Origin: Lantana camara
Taxonomy: Eukaryota; Streptophyta; Magnoliopsida; Lamiales; Verbenaceae
DNA length: 64,000 nucleotides
Assembly: GCA_037501455.1 (NCBI GenBank)
Contig: CM074864.1
Span: forward strand, 26,406,001 to 26,470,000
Direction of reading: 5' to 3'
The position numbers and the translations under genes are program-made. Each line of letters starts with the position of its first letter. The stretch's first letter is position 1. The notes under the pieces were generated by a model. It had not been told where the DNA came from and did no database searches. It saw only the letters and a program-made list of their open reading frames with translations. Positions 11,338 to 22,969 of the stretch are shown piece by piece.

Positions 11338-14300
11338 TGTAACACCCCGCACGCGAGGCGCCACATCCCCCGCACTATGACCCGACACGTGTACGAAATG
11401 GATAGTCCGCACACGCATCAAGTCACAGTGAACGGGTGACAAACGAAAACGCACACACTAGCTAGGCGGTACCTAACCCTGTACAAACGAAAATATGCGA
11501 AGCATGACAATGGAAGTAGTACGAAATGCCAAATTTTAAAAACTTTTACACACCAAGCATACAACACAATACATACAACATAATTAAATATATGGGTTCA
11601 ACTAGTTCAGCAAACCTGTCCTAACCTGTCCCGAATAATCAAACATTCAAATCATAATTTTAAACCTGTACAAAACATATCTTATACGAAATTTACAAAT
11701 CGTAAATCAGAACCAAAACTTAACAAACTTAAATAGACAGACACAGACTCGACAGACCCGACACATACAGCTACCTAACACGAACTCCAACGCGAACCCA
11801 AAGCTAAACCTGCACACTAAAACATAAAAGGGGGAGGGGTCAGTCCAAAGACTGAGCGAGGGGTTAACGCACGCACACTATACATATATATACAGAGCAC
11901 AGCACATTCAAAATCAAACTGTTCGTGAACCCGGGACTAGTTTTTGCATACCAAAACCTTTATCTCGTGATAATATGTATACGGGGTGACTTATCAAAAC
12001 AGAACGAACAAAGCTTAACTTATACATAACTCATACCGTACGTACAAAACCAAGCAGACTTAGCACACATACCGAAACATAACTTATTAGGTTAATAGCC
12101 AACCAAATTTTATCTTAATTTAAGAATCTACCCTCGTTTCACGAACTTATGACAGACAGACAGACAGAACACTCGGCGGATACGAATACACATCCAACCA
12201 ACTCCTTCATATCACACATATACATAAATAGACGAAATCAAAACAAACATACCTTCCTTCACACCGTTTGGGGAAGAGAGGTGTCCCTCTCAACCCCCAC
12301 ACAGAACGAAACATGTGAACCGGAGGATCCCGCCCGGTTCCTTGGACGGCCAGCCAAAATGCGCTCCGTCGGCATAGGAGAACTAAGTCTCCCGTTGGTG
12401 GAGAAGTGCACAGGGGTCGTAACCGGCGACCCCATGGTCGTCCCGGGTCTCCCTTACCCACAACTCCGGGGCCCATCACACATATAAACGGACATATATC
12501 GGAAACTTAACCCGCCACACATAGACAGACAGATATATCTCATGCATATCGTACTTATCATATCGTACGTACATATCACGCAGACTGCCCTCGAAATCGT
12601 AACATATCAAAGCTAAGCATACATAGGCTCGTACATAGCATTTCGTACTTTTCAAATCAAATCATATGACAAAAACAACAAAATACGTACTTCGCACATA
12701 TCTACATATACATAAGGCTTATAAACCGCATGCATTCGAAAATGAGCACGTTGCAATAGGGTATAACTATATCCTAACCTCACCTGGCACCAAACACAGC
12801 CGAAGACACAGTAGATGGTTCACCCCGGAACCTGCACGACTCACTTGTCACCACCCCCGGTGCACCTGAACCAACTGAACACACAAAACAGACCACAAGG
12901 CTCAGACTCAGACAGACAACCACACAGGGACGCACGGCAAATGCAATCACATAAATAGGATTCAAATTCATATATTACACATTTACAAAGGAATCGAATT
13001 AAATTCAAATATACATTTCATAAAATTGCACATATTACCAAGCCAAATAAATCACATAATAACATGCTACGAATTCATTTAAATCCACGGGGTCCTAAGC
13101 AACTTACAACTAAGTCACATAATCATTCAAGTCCTCATATAATTTTCCGATGCATAACAAATTCACAAATATTACATAATAGATTAAATTCCAATTTACG
13201 TGATTAAACCTTAATTTAAAGTTTCAATGTTAGACATAATAATTTCTTTAACATATTCGTGATTAACATATTTATTTACCAAGTGACAAGTTAAAGTTTA
13301 ATTAATTCAAATCACGTAAATTTACATATTACATTTCATATAAATTTGCACGTATTACAAAGCTAAACAAATCGTAATAGCATGCGTCGAATTTATATAT
13401 AAATCTCACGAGGCTACATATCAAATTCCAATCAGCAAGATTGAACTGATTAAATCAAACAAATTCATCTTGTTTCCAAAAATTACACAAACACCCCCTC
13501 TAATCTAATCAATTAACATAAATTCAATAAATCGGGATTCAATTTACAAATGACAAGTCCAAGCTTATCATATTTCATATCATACATGATTTCATACACA
13601 ATGGAATTCATTTCGATAAACAATTCAAGCATATGACAATTAATTTGCATTTAAACAATTAATTCAAATATGTCCCAAATACACAAATAAATTCATAGAA
13701 AAATAAACCGAGTGTCCGATTGACGAACAGAAAGTGGTATTGGACTCACCACGACGAAGCGGACAAGCTGTCCGAAGGTCGCCGGAGCGCCGCCGCCGGA
13801 GCTACCGAAGTAGTGGCCGGCCGCCGTTCGGCCGCCGCCGGAACGTGTCGAAAAAATCCTGAAAAATCACCCGTGCAAGGATTCCTCGTGCCCATCCCAA
13901 ATCCTCGATCAATTTCGGAAAATCCAAGCCAATCATCACTAATTTCAGATCCAACAATACGAAAACCCTAAAATCTTCAAATCCAAATTACTTCCAAACC
14001 GGTGAACCAAAATTCGATCTGTAAAAGGCATTGTCTTACCCGTGACGAGCTCTTCGAAAGCACTAACGTAGCTCGCCGAAAAAATCCTCGGAGCTAGCGC
14101 CACCGTTGCACCGCCACTGTGCCACCACGATCCTCCGCCAATTGGCCGAATCAGAAGTCGTGTGATCAAAGGCCACTAGTTCTCGTCGTTCCGAACAACT
14201 TTTGTGAAGAGCTCGAGGCCAAAAGATGGCTGAAAAAGGCCCCCGTTGGCCGCCGAATAATCTGCCACCGTATACATCGCCGGGACCACCACCTACGGCC

Positions 14301-15151
14301 AAAATTCTGTGAAAACGAAGTCGGAAATGGACTCAGGGGGTCGAAAAAGGGTAGGAAACACCAACCTTGGTCCGAAAAAGCCGCCGGAAGACTGCGAAAT
14401 CCGCCGCCACAGTGCCTAGCCACCGCCGCCGCGAGCTTCGGTTGGCGCGTGCGGCCCAACCGCCACCCCGATGGCGGTGCCGCCTACGTCAGAAGAAACG
14501 CTGGGAAGCCTTCTCCATGGGTCTGGGTCGCGTGTCGCCGGAACCCTACCGGAAACCGCCGCGAGGGGCGGTGAAGTGGCGGTGGTCCGCCCCTCTCCAG
14601 CCGCGCCTGAAAATCGCCAATATCTCTGCCGTCGGTCATCGGTTGGTTGAGTTCTTGGTACGGTTGTGACCGCGTTGTGGAGATAATCGAAATGGACTAT
14701 TGGATCGTCGAATTCCGTCGAGAAACGGGCAAGTTTGAGTTATTTGTGAAAATACACCTCCGGTGTGTGTGTATATCGTGTTTCACCGGGGGGGAGAGAG
14801 AGAGAGAGAGGCTGCTGAGTTATGTCACATTAAACGAGGATCCGGGTGTTTTATCCCGGCTCCTCGCGTGAAAAACGAACGGTAGAAGGGGCACACGACT
14901 TCAGAATAGGGCAAACTTAGAGTCTACGGACTCGTTTCGATGCCCCGAACGCGTTGAAGGGGTCAAAAAGGTTGAAAACTCGATCGAACGAGAAATGACC
15001 GGAAAACCCCTAAAAGAGAAAATTACAAAGGGGCCCCTAAACTCTAAAAGTGTTCAAAACAAGGCCACGAAAAACATAAAATCACATAATTAAACACATA
15101 AAAAGGTTGAAACGTGGCGTACCTTATAAATCAGACGAGCGGGATGTTACA
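11338..15151 (-). mobile_element. Solo LTR (3814 bp), minus strand, inserted in the 5' LTR
   Basis: Reads TGTAACACCCCGC at its left edge and GCGGGATGTTACA at its right edge. It is flanked by a perfect 5-bp TSD GGGGT (11333-11337 and 15152-15156). No PBS, PPT or coding region accompanies it, so the element has recombined down to one LTR. Orientation is set by homology to the other LTRs here: on the minus strand it starts TGTAACATCCCGC, carries a TATA-like box near 11885 and a small hairpin (TCAGTC-N4-GACTGA, 11840-11855). It interrupts the host LTR only 11 bases before that LTR ends. Confidence 0.88.
13755..14680 (-). other. GC-rich stretch inside the solo LTR
   Basis: A marked change from the AT-rich surroundings, with repeated CGCCG/CCGGA words and inverted GC motifs near 13790-13850, followed by a (GA)n run near 14793-14812. 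ORFs exist on both strands over this part but look like composition artefacts: no domain is recognisable and no frame is favoured. It lies in the U3 part, roughly 0.5-1.4 kb from the minus-strand LTR start. Confidence 0.5.
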
Positions 15152-15162
15152 GGGGTGCTATA
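15152..15162 (+). repeat. 5' LTR of plus-strand element, last 11 bp
   Basis: GGGGTGCTATA completes the LTR interrupted at 11337; the first five bases are the TSD of the solo LTR. The matching 3' LTR ends GGGTGCTACA, so the terminal CA has become TA here. Confidence 0.75.
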
Positions 15163-15170
15163 TCCTAAAG

Positions 15171-15183
15171 TGGTATCAGAGCT
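15171..15183 (+). other. Primer-binding site, initiator tRNA-Met type
   Basis: TGGTATCAGAGCT, eight bases after the LTR end. Complementary to the 3' end of initiator tRNA-Met, the usual primer in many plant LTR elements. Confidence 0.85.
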
Positions 15184-17820
15184 GTTGGTTGTAAAACCGG
15201 AGCTCTAGTGTCGTGTCAGGTCTGTCTAGGTCTTTCGGCATAGGATTACATGTTTGTTTGCATTCATTCTCACTTCTATGTGAATTATTTGTTCTATATT
15301 GTGCTAATTGTTCACACGAACATGCACTAAAACCCCCGCATGCATCGATATTTCTTGGAAATCATGTTTTTAGTTTAGGATATCGCCTTAATATTGGCCA
15401 ACAACACCGGGAATGAACAAAGGAAATAAGTGCTTTCGGTCTACAAGAAGTTTCAGGGACTTGATCTTCAGAAGTAGATAGAAGGTGATGATGTCAAGAT
15501 TAAGAGAAGGATGTTCGAGATGGTAGGGTTTGGAAGATTTGTTCGGGATATTCCAAGCAAAGATGAAGTATACCTTCCATTCAAATTTAAGGCTGAGCTC
15601 TGAAGTGATTCAAGAAAAATAATATCCGAATTATAGAGTCCGAGGAAGAATTTCATTTGAGATTTTATCACGAGTACTTCCCTTGAGTTTAATGATAAAG
15701 GACTTTAAGAAATTTCTAGATTTCGAGTAAGGATTGGAGAAGATAGATGATTTTAGATTGAAGTTTGAGAGAACAAGGGTCGATGAAGGTTTTTCCTAAA
15801 GTTCAAAATTACTTCAAGGGAATAGAGATGGAATTCAAAGAATTCTTTAAGTTTCAATGGTGTATACTTGGTCCCAAGGGAGTAGCAAAGCGGTTCAAGT
15901 AAAGATGGATAGCCGAGGGTCCGAATCTCACATTTCTTATGAGGGATAAGAACTCTGTTCGAATTTTAATCCGAGAAAGAGGCCGAAATAAAAGAAAAGT
16001 CTCAGGAACTTCAAAGTGTCCGTAATGCCAAACAAAAGGAGATTTCAAGGCCAAAGATGGAGAAAATTTTGAAGAAACTTTGGGGATTACTTCAAGTGCT
16101 GAGAGTTGGAGAAATTAGAAGACTTGATGATAGTTGCCTGAAGAACAAGAATTTGAGGCCTCCAAAGCGCCGTGACTTCAAGGTCCCGGTTCAAGTGCAA
16201 GGTGACATCTTGGAAAACAAGGAAGTTGATACCGAATTCAAAACCACCACCATGGTGAACGGTACACTAAAACATTCATGGCATCCCATCCATGCATATT
16301 TAATCTTGGGGAAACCCACTTTTGTGTTACCTTTCTTTCTTTGTTGCTCCTTGGTACTTGCTCGTTGCTTGCCTAGTTGCTCTTTGCACTTGTTGTCACT
16401 TATCTTACGGGAACTCGTGCTTGGTGAGTTATGCGGGCTGAGCTTGCCCGGTGGTTTCTTTGAAGACGTCAAGTTAAGGCACGGTGTTGCCGTAGGCATT
16501 GGTGGTTGTTTTCGGAGGTCCTTTTTGGGGCTCAACAATATTCTCGAGTATTAGATCAAAGGCTAGCCCGTTTATATCCTTCGTGGAGCGATTGGTTATT
16601 CCGGGACGGTTCGACAAGCTTTATGGCTTGCCTTTAGGGTAACCGACGGGTCGAGCCAAGCTTGGTGAGACGAAGATCGTAGTAAGAACTTCTTGATGAT
16701 TCCTTGAAAGTTGCGTTTCACCACCACTTGATAGGGATGCTGAGACGGTCGTGGTCTTTATCCCGTAATTGAACCTTGTTCAAAGATTTCCTACCGATGG
16801 ACTCTAGCATGGGTGTTGGAGTTCAAGACATGGTCGATATGCTCTTAGAAGGTAGTTTCATCGATTCAAGTACTTCTTCGTAGAGTGCTCTTGTCCTATC
16901 TAAAGAAGAAGATGAGACTTTAAGATGAATATTTACTACCGTGAGCTACATGGGTTAACCGTGGTAGAGGAAATACCCTTTTGCTAGTTTCGGGGAGTTG
17001 GTTGTTCACGCTTCTTCAGAGTTTCATTGGTGGCTCCGAGTGTGGTTTCTACAAGGGTATTGTCGACTACACATTCTGGTAGAAGAACCGAGAATTGCCT
17101 CAGAGTATAAGTCTCTAGTGTTATCGGGATTCAATAGGAGATTTATTTTTTTCTGTATGCGGCCGTCCCATGACATGAATGGCAAAGAAGAGGGATGAGG
17201 CGGTTGAAGTGAGTTGCCTTCGGCATCAGCTTTTGCTTAATCGAGGGTACTCAAGGCTACATCATTTACAATCGAGGTATTCAGGAAAGCTTTGGTTGTA
17301 GGTGGCCTACGCCTTGAAGTGCAAGGTCACGAGAATATCCCACTCTTGGTTCAAGTTTGTTCGAGGACTTGGAGATTCAGTTTGGTGTGGAAGCACGAGA
17401 AAGGATATTGTAAACTTCTTGTAGAAATATCTAGCGCATCATCGGTTGAAAACCGAGCATCGAGAAACAACAGGATTCTCTAACTACTTTCAAATTCTAT
17501 TTGGAAGTGGGAGCAGACGACTAAGGACTTCGTGTCCGGTTTGCTATTATTAAAGAGATTTTGAGAGACTTGAAGGGGTGCCCGTTTTAAACGAGTTAAC
17601 CTATTTTCTTTCAGTACAGTTGTTCGTGAACGTTGGTGAGCTTCGCGGTTTGGAAGAGAAGTTCCTTGGAGAATGAAGACTTCTATCGAGTCTTGTGGCA
17701 GGATTTAAAATCCAAGAAGACTCTTGAAGACCGATCAGAATAGAGCAACGAAAGTTGAAGTTGAACTTCGTTCCAGGTTCGATCAAGACCCTGCTTCAGG
17801 ACCGAAGGACAGGTCATTTT

Positions 17821-17834
17821 GAAGGAGGGGAGTT
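17821..17834 (+). promoter_or_regulatory. Polypurine tract of plus-strand element
   Basis: GAAGGAGGGGAGTT directly before the TGTAACATCCC start of the 3' LTR. Confidence 0.8.
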
Positions 17835-19084
17835 TGTAACATCCCGCTCGTCCGACCGTACAGGTACGCTTTCATGAGCAAGATAAATGTGCTTTTAAAT
17901 TATTTATTTACGTGACTTATGTGTTTATTTTATTATTTATGTGACTTATTTGAATTACGTGAAATTATATTTGAATTTTATTTGAACTTTATATGAAATA
18001 TTTGAATGTTTATGTCTTATGTGTCTTGTTTTTAATCCGTTTGAACTCATTTTCTCTTCTAACTTTTGTGACTATGTGATATGCATGAATCATACGTGTC
18101 AAGAACTTTTTTACATGTTTATTTTATGTTTTTTAAGTTCGTTTGTTACGGTTTTTAAAACCGTTTTATTTGTTAGGGACTTAAGGGCCTAACTCGTTTT
18201 AGCGCGCCTTGTGTTCCGGAAGGCATAACTCAAGATCGGGAATTTGGATTTGATTTTGGAAGTGATGACGGACTCATAACGAAGAATGGAAGCTAGAGAA
18301 CTTGGTCTCACTTTTTTCTAAGCCCGTTTTATTGTCCGAATTTCGCCCGTAACCAGCTTCTCGCGCAGATCTGCCACTCCTCACTAAAATAGCCATATCT
18401 CCCTCAATACTTAACCAAATTAACTCATTCTTGAGCCTATGTAACCCTAACTTAACCCTATTTAATCCTACCTAAGCCTCATTTCATAATCAGCTCAAGA
18501 AAGGGGAGATGGATGGGGAAAACCTAGACCAAGGAAGAGAAGGAAAAAGGGACTCCAGTCACTATTCACTCTTGCGCATTTCTTGCTTGTTCGTCCTCCG
18601 AATCACCTCAAATTCGAAAGGTAAGTTTAGAATTTAAACCTCCATCTTCTTATCTTTCTTTTAAGTCTGATTTGGTCCATTTTCTTCCATTCTTGAACAT
18701 GATATGTTGATGAACATGAATAGTTAGGTCTTATTCTCATTTCTTGAATTCATGGCCATAATTTCAGTTTTCTTGAAGTTTGATGATTGAAATATGATCA
18801 CTTTAACCTCCTTTATGCATTCCTAAACTTGAATTTGAATTACATGTTGAATACATGGATCCATCATTAAAGAACTTGGAGATATTTGAAGATTTATGAC
18901 TGAAATTTGTTTCCTTGCTCCTGTAGTGTACTTCCATGTTGTTTTGTGGGTGTTTTGCTGCGTCTTAGTTGCTATTTTGCAACATTTTTCCTCCCTTGGT
19001 GCTGCTGCATTGCTAATCTTGGTGGAGAAGGGGAAGGAGAGCAGCCATAGCGGCTCTCAGTGTACCTTTTTTTGGAGGGGAGGG
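17835..19084 (+). repeat. 3' LTR of plus-strand element, piece 1
   Basis: Starts TGTAACATCCCGCTCG after the PPT and runs until the LARD array interrupts it. It resumes after the array at 39814. The last five bases (19080-19084, GAGGG) are the left TSD of the array. Confidence 0.85.
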
Positions 19085-21760
19085 TGTAGCGCCCGGAGCG
19101 GTGAGCCACCACATCCCCGGCACCTAGACCTGAGCCCACAAATGAAATAGAAATCCATACATGAGCCCAAGACTAAGCAAACGGGTACCTACACGCACTC
19201 GCTAAGCCAGGCGGACCTAAGACAGGACCAGAGCGCAAAAGACAAACAGGAAGCGAAAGCATATAACAAAAACGAAGAAGATAAATCCACAAAAATGGGT
19301 TCAACTATCCCTAGAAGCCTGTCCCGGATATAAAAATCAAGAATTCATACATAATTCACTAACAAATGCATAATGTATACATATTTTCACTATCAAAATT
19401 GGATCAAATACAAGATGTGTCTGAATGCAAATGAAATTCAACTCGAGTTAGGAGACTAGAACTTGACCGACCCACGACTCCCCCTAGCACGATCCAAAAC
19501 ATGCAAACTGAAAAGTTGAAAAGAGAGGGTCAGTCCACCGACTGAGTGAGGGGGCTAACGCACACCCACACACATATACATATAGAGCAAAGCACCTAAT
19601 AAATAAAAGATTATGAACCGGGATAGGGTTTTGCAAAACAATAAGCTTACATACGCTTATACTTATAATTTTCAAAACCCGTAATCATTTGACAAGGTCA
19701 TAAACATATTATATAAACACTTATATATAAATTTAAAAATATGTTCGCATGCGGGCTTGAAAACGAGCACATAAGGTTGTAGGTCTCATTAATTATAAGT
19801 AAACAAACCTAAAACCTCACCTTTTATGAAGAATACTCACGAACGAGCGTTGATGACCAAGAAGTAGCTTAAATGGTGGAACCGACTCCTCCGAAACTCA
19901 ATTCTGAGAAAACAAACATAAACTTATGACTTAGACTCGATCAAGAACCACTTAGACTCACGGCGAGGCATAAGGATGTAAATGAATGAAATGAATACAA
20001 ATGAAATGCAAGAATGCATCAATTAAGCCACTCAGGTTCAAAACTCGTATAAAGTGTTTCATATCACTTCATAACCGTAATTCATAAAATGTAACAAATA
20101 ATCAAATCACAAAATTACACCTAGAGCACATGTTTCATGCATAAGAATTCAAATAAAAACACAAGACATTCATAGTTTAAACCATAATATATAAAACTAA
20201 ATCAAATAAATTAATAATTAAATAATTACACAATTTATATATTTATATATATACCAAAGTACACGTCCCAGCAGCCATACACATGCATGTAGCCTCAATT
20301 AATATCATAAGATAGCTTTCACAAAATTAGATCTTATTATAATATTTGAACCGCACGTAATATCATGCAAAAGGATAAAATAATTGAACATTAAATGCAA
20401 GGAAGCAAATTGAGCAAGGATAGGAGTAGCCATCATCTCCCCCCTACTGAGGAGATTTCGTTCAGCACTTTCCCCGGCCAAGGAAACATGTAAAAATGAT
20501 ACAAAAGGTCCCCCACGTAAAGTCCCCGGCCGGGGACTTCTTCTTTTCAAAATCTCCCCGTCCGGGGAGATATTTCCCGGCGCAAATGTGAAGCAGCATC
20601 GTAGCTTTCTCCCCTGTTTGAAGGCAACCCACAACAGTAGCAAATAACAAAGTACAAGGCAACAAATAACAGGTATCAAACGAAGCAAGAACAACACTCC
20701 AAACTCATACAAATCACCAACAAGAAAAAGGAAACATAGCAGCCACGAGAGGAAAGGAAAAGCTTGAAAACCTTCATGCTCATCAATGGTGATTTCACAT
20801 ACACCCCACATACAACCAATTCAAGCATATATGCACATAATACCAGCTATGAGGAACACATTTCATGTACCAATTCCAAGAAAACCGAACTCAAACCATG
20901 AATTCCTAAAGTGAATGTTTAACCTAACTATTCACCATATTATTCAAACTCATACGAATCATGGATGAAAGCTAGAAATTCATGGATGGAAATGGTCATA
21001 AGATCACGAAGAATTCAAATATTAACTCATGTCTGGAGGAAGTTGGAAGATAAGAGAGATTGAGCTAAGAAATCTCTTGGTTGAAAAGTGATAATGGACG
21101 GATGAAGGGTTTTCGCCAAATTGCTGTTGATTTCCTTTCTTTCTTGGTTGTGGTTCAGTCCAAATGAAAAGGGAATATTGGGTGCTGAGTTCGGAAGAAG
21201 TGGGGCTAAGAATCAAGTGAAAATACCAAGAAATGTGGGACTTATGTGTAAATAAGTGAAAGGTGGTCATATGAGGATGGCACGAAGTTACGGGTTGATT
21301 TCGAGGTACCAAGTGTAGTTAGAAAAATTCAAGGATTGTTCCATTACACTCCAATCATCGAAATGAGTTCAACGGAGTTGACGAAATTTGAATCCGAATT
21401 CCCGAGCTCAAGTTATACTACCCGAAACCCAAGGTGCGCTAAGAATAATTTAGCCCCCTTTAGGTCACCCAAACGAAACAACTCCTGAAATCCCGACATA
21501 TAAACCCAAAAACACATAACGAGCATATATTCATGTTCATAACTCATAAGACTTCAATATAATAGAAAAGCATGAAATTTCGATCTTAAATCGAATAAAA
21601 CGCAACACGTTTCAACAAAGAGGTAAATAATTCAAATAAGTGAATTCAAATTTCAAAAGAAATAACTATTAAATAATTAAATTAACAATTAAATGAAATT
21701 AATTAATTTAAATCGCGCACATACATCGTACCTGTACGGATGATCAGACGGGGTGTCACA
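19085..21760 (-). repeat. LARD array LTR1 (2676 bp; 3'-most on the minus strand)
   Basis: Plus-strand edges TGTAGCGCCC and GGGTGTCACA. From 19085 to about 20047 it differs from LTR2 at many sites and lacks some 650 bp found there (28032-28665). From 20048 to its end it matches LTR2 almost perfectly at an offset of 9036. A TATA-like box (minus strand, about 19574-19585) precedes a TCAGTC-ACCG-type hairpin (19530-19545). Confidence 0.88.
20435..20571 (-). repeat. GC palindrome cluster in LTR1 U3
   Basis: Three inverted repeats in 140 bp: ATCTCC...GGAGAT (20435-20456), the perfect 20-bp palindrome AAGTCCCCGGCCGGGGACTT (20520-20539), and ATCTCCCCGTCCGGGGAGAT (20552-20571). Repeated in LTR2 (+9036) and, with changed loops, in LTR3 (38507-38528, 38592-38611, 38621-38640). 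Confidence 0.75.
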
Positions 21761-21773
21761 ATCTTCCCCCCTT
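21761..21773 (-). promoter_or_regulatory. LARD polypurine tract, copy 1
   Basis: Minus strand AAGGGGGGAAGAT, directly before the LTR start TGTGACACCCC. Confidence 0.85.
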
Positions 21774-22969
21774 AAGAGAACCAGGTCCGTCCCCAGGTTT
21801 GCCTGCTCGAGTTTCAAGCTCGAACAACTTTCCATATTCACCCAAGTTCGAGGTTTATGACGTTCCAACAAGGGTTAGCCCGGTAAGGTCTTCATGCGCA
21901 AGGGGTCTGCTCACTTCTTGAAATCTTGATAGAGAATTCCTCATCGCTTGATCCGTGTTAGGAGCAACTAAAATGGTTCGCACGATAGGAGGGTCCAAGT
22001 TTGATTCATCACCTATCGTTTGATTCATTCCAACTACTCGAGAGCTTGGTGTTACATAAATGGCGTAGTTACTGAACTTCCACCACTCGCACCTTCTAAC
22101 TTAAGAAGTCCCTTTGCTAGAGAGTTAAACCACCACTTCCTGCTCGTATGGAAGACCATTGCCAACATGACTCTCAACTTACCGTGAAAACACACACTCG
22201 AACAAAACACACAACAAACACACACACGCACAAGTAAAGCAGACGTCAATAATATATAACAAATAAGGATGCATGATGCACGTGCCATGAATGATTTAGG
22301 TACCGTTCACCATTTCTCGAAGTCCTTCATATTGGTGAGATTGAGCGAAGAGTCGAGGTTGGGGTTGTAGAGCTCATAACTCGAATTCTTTGTCCTCGGA
22401 TTTCTTAAGTGGTCTCCTAGCTTGGCAATTTCATTCCTTCTTCCCAACTTCACCTCTAATTGACGATACCTAACCTCGAGCAATTCTCTTTTCTCGTTTA
22501 TAAATCCTCCAATCAGCATGAGGGATTGTTTCAATTCTTTTCCTCTGAAGTCTCTCACACTCCTTTTAATCTTGAAATATCTTAAACCCGGTTCACAATT
22601 ATCATAACGTAACCTCCAGTTACCATGACATTTCACGATCCGTTCCTTCTAGGATATCCTTAAACTTCCTTTAATTCAAATCTCAGTTTTCTCGGCATCT
22701 CTCTCTTGTATTTTGTTGTCCAGTGAAGAGATACTATTCGACATTAGCGTGTAGTATGCCTAGTGAATACATCTTCACAATCTCCATCATTCTTCGATCC
22801 CTTAAAGCTCTTTCATTCTATTTGACCTCTTCAAGAACTATTTATCCTGAGTTCCCATACTCTAACTCGTCCTTCTTTTCTTTTCAATATTCTTGAATAA
22901 TGAAACAACATCTTGCTCTCTCGGGAATTAAAACTCTCAACTTCGTAGCTCCTCCTCCTTAATTCCCAA

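Larger units (their letters stand above)
15163..17834 (+). mobile_element. Internal region of plus-strand gypsy-type element, non-coding
   Basis: About 2.7 kb from PBS to PPT without an intact Gag or Pol frame. Parts match, in inverted orientation, the relic at 44000-46200 (for example 15207-15420 with 45600-46205, and 16500-16680 with 44190-44370). A stretch near 16254-16285 matches the LARD internal region (22262-22312 reversed). The family therefore shares a common non-coding backbone. The longest frame (16057-16554, 165 codons) has no recognisable domain. Mobilisation would need enzymes from elsewhere. Confidence 0.7.

Noticed and set aside
14119..14669. Overlapping 100-150-codon frames on both strands of the solo LTR
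   Set aside because: Several frames are open at once because GC-rich DNA has few stops; no recognisable domain.
16057..16554. 165-codon frame in the plus-strand internal region
   Set aside because: No Gag, protease, RT or integrase motif; the related relic at 44000-46200 does not keep the frame.
20305..20811. 168-codon minus-strand frame, repeated at 29341 and 38377
   Set aside because: It lies wholly inside LTR U3, crosses the palindrome cluster and is repeated only because the LTR is; it has hydrophobic parts but no family resemblance.
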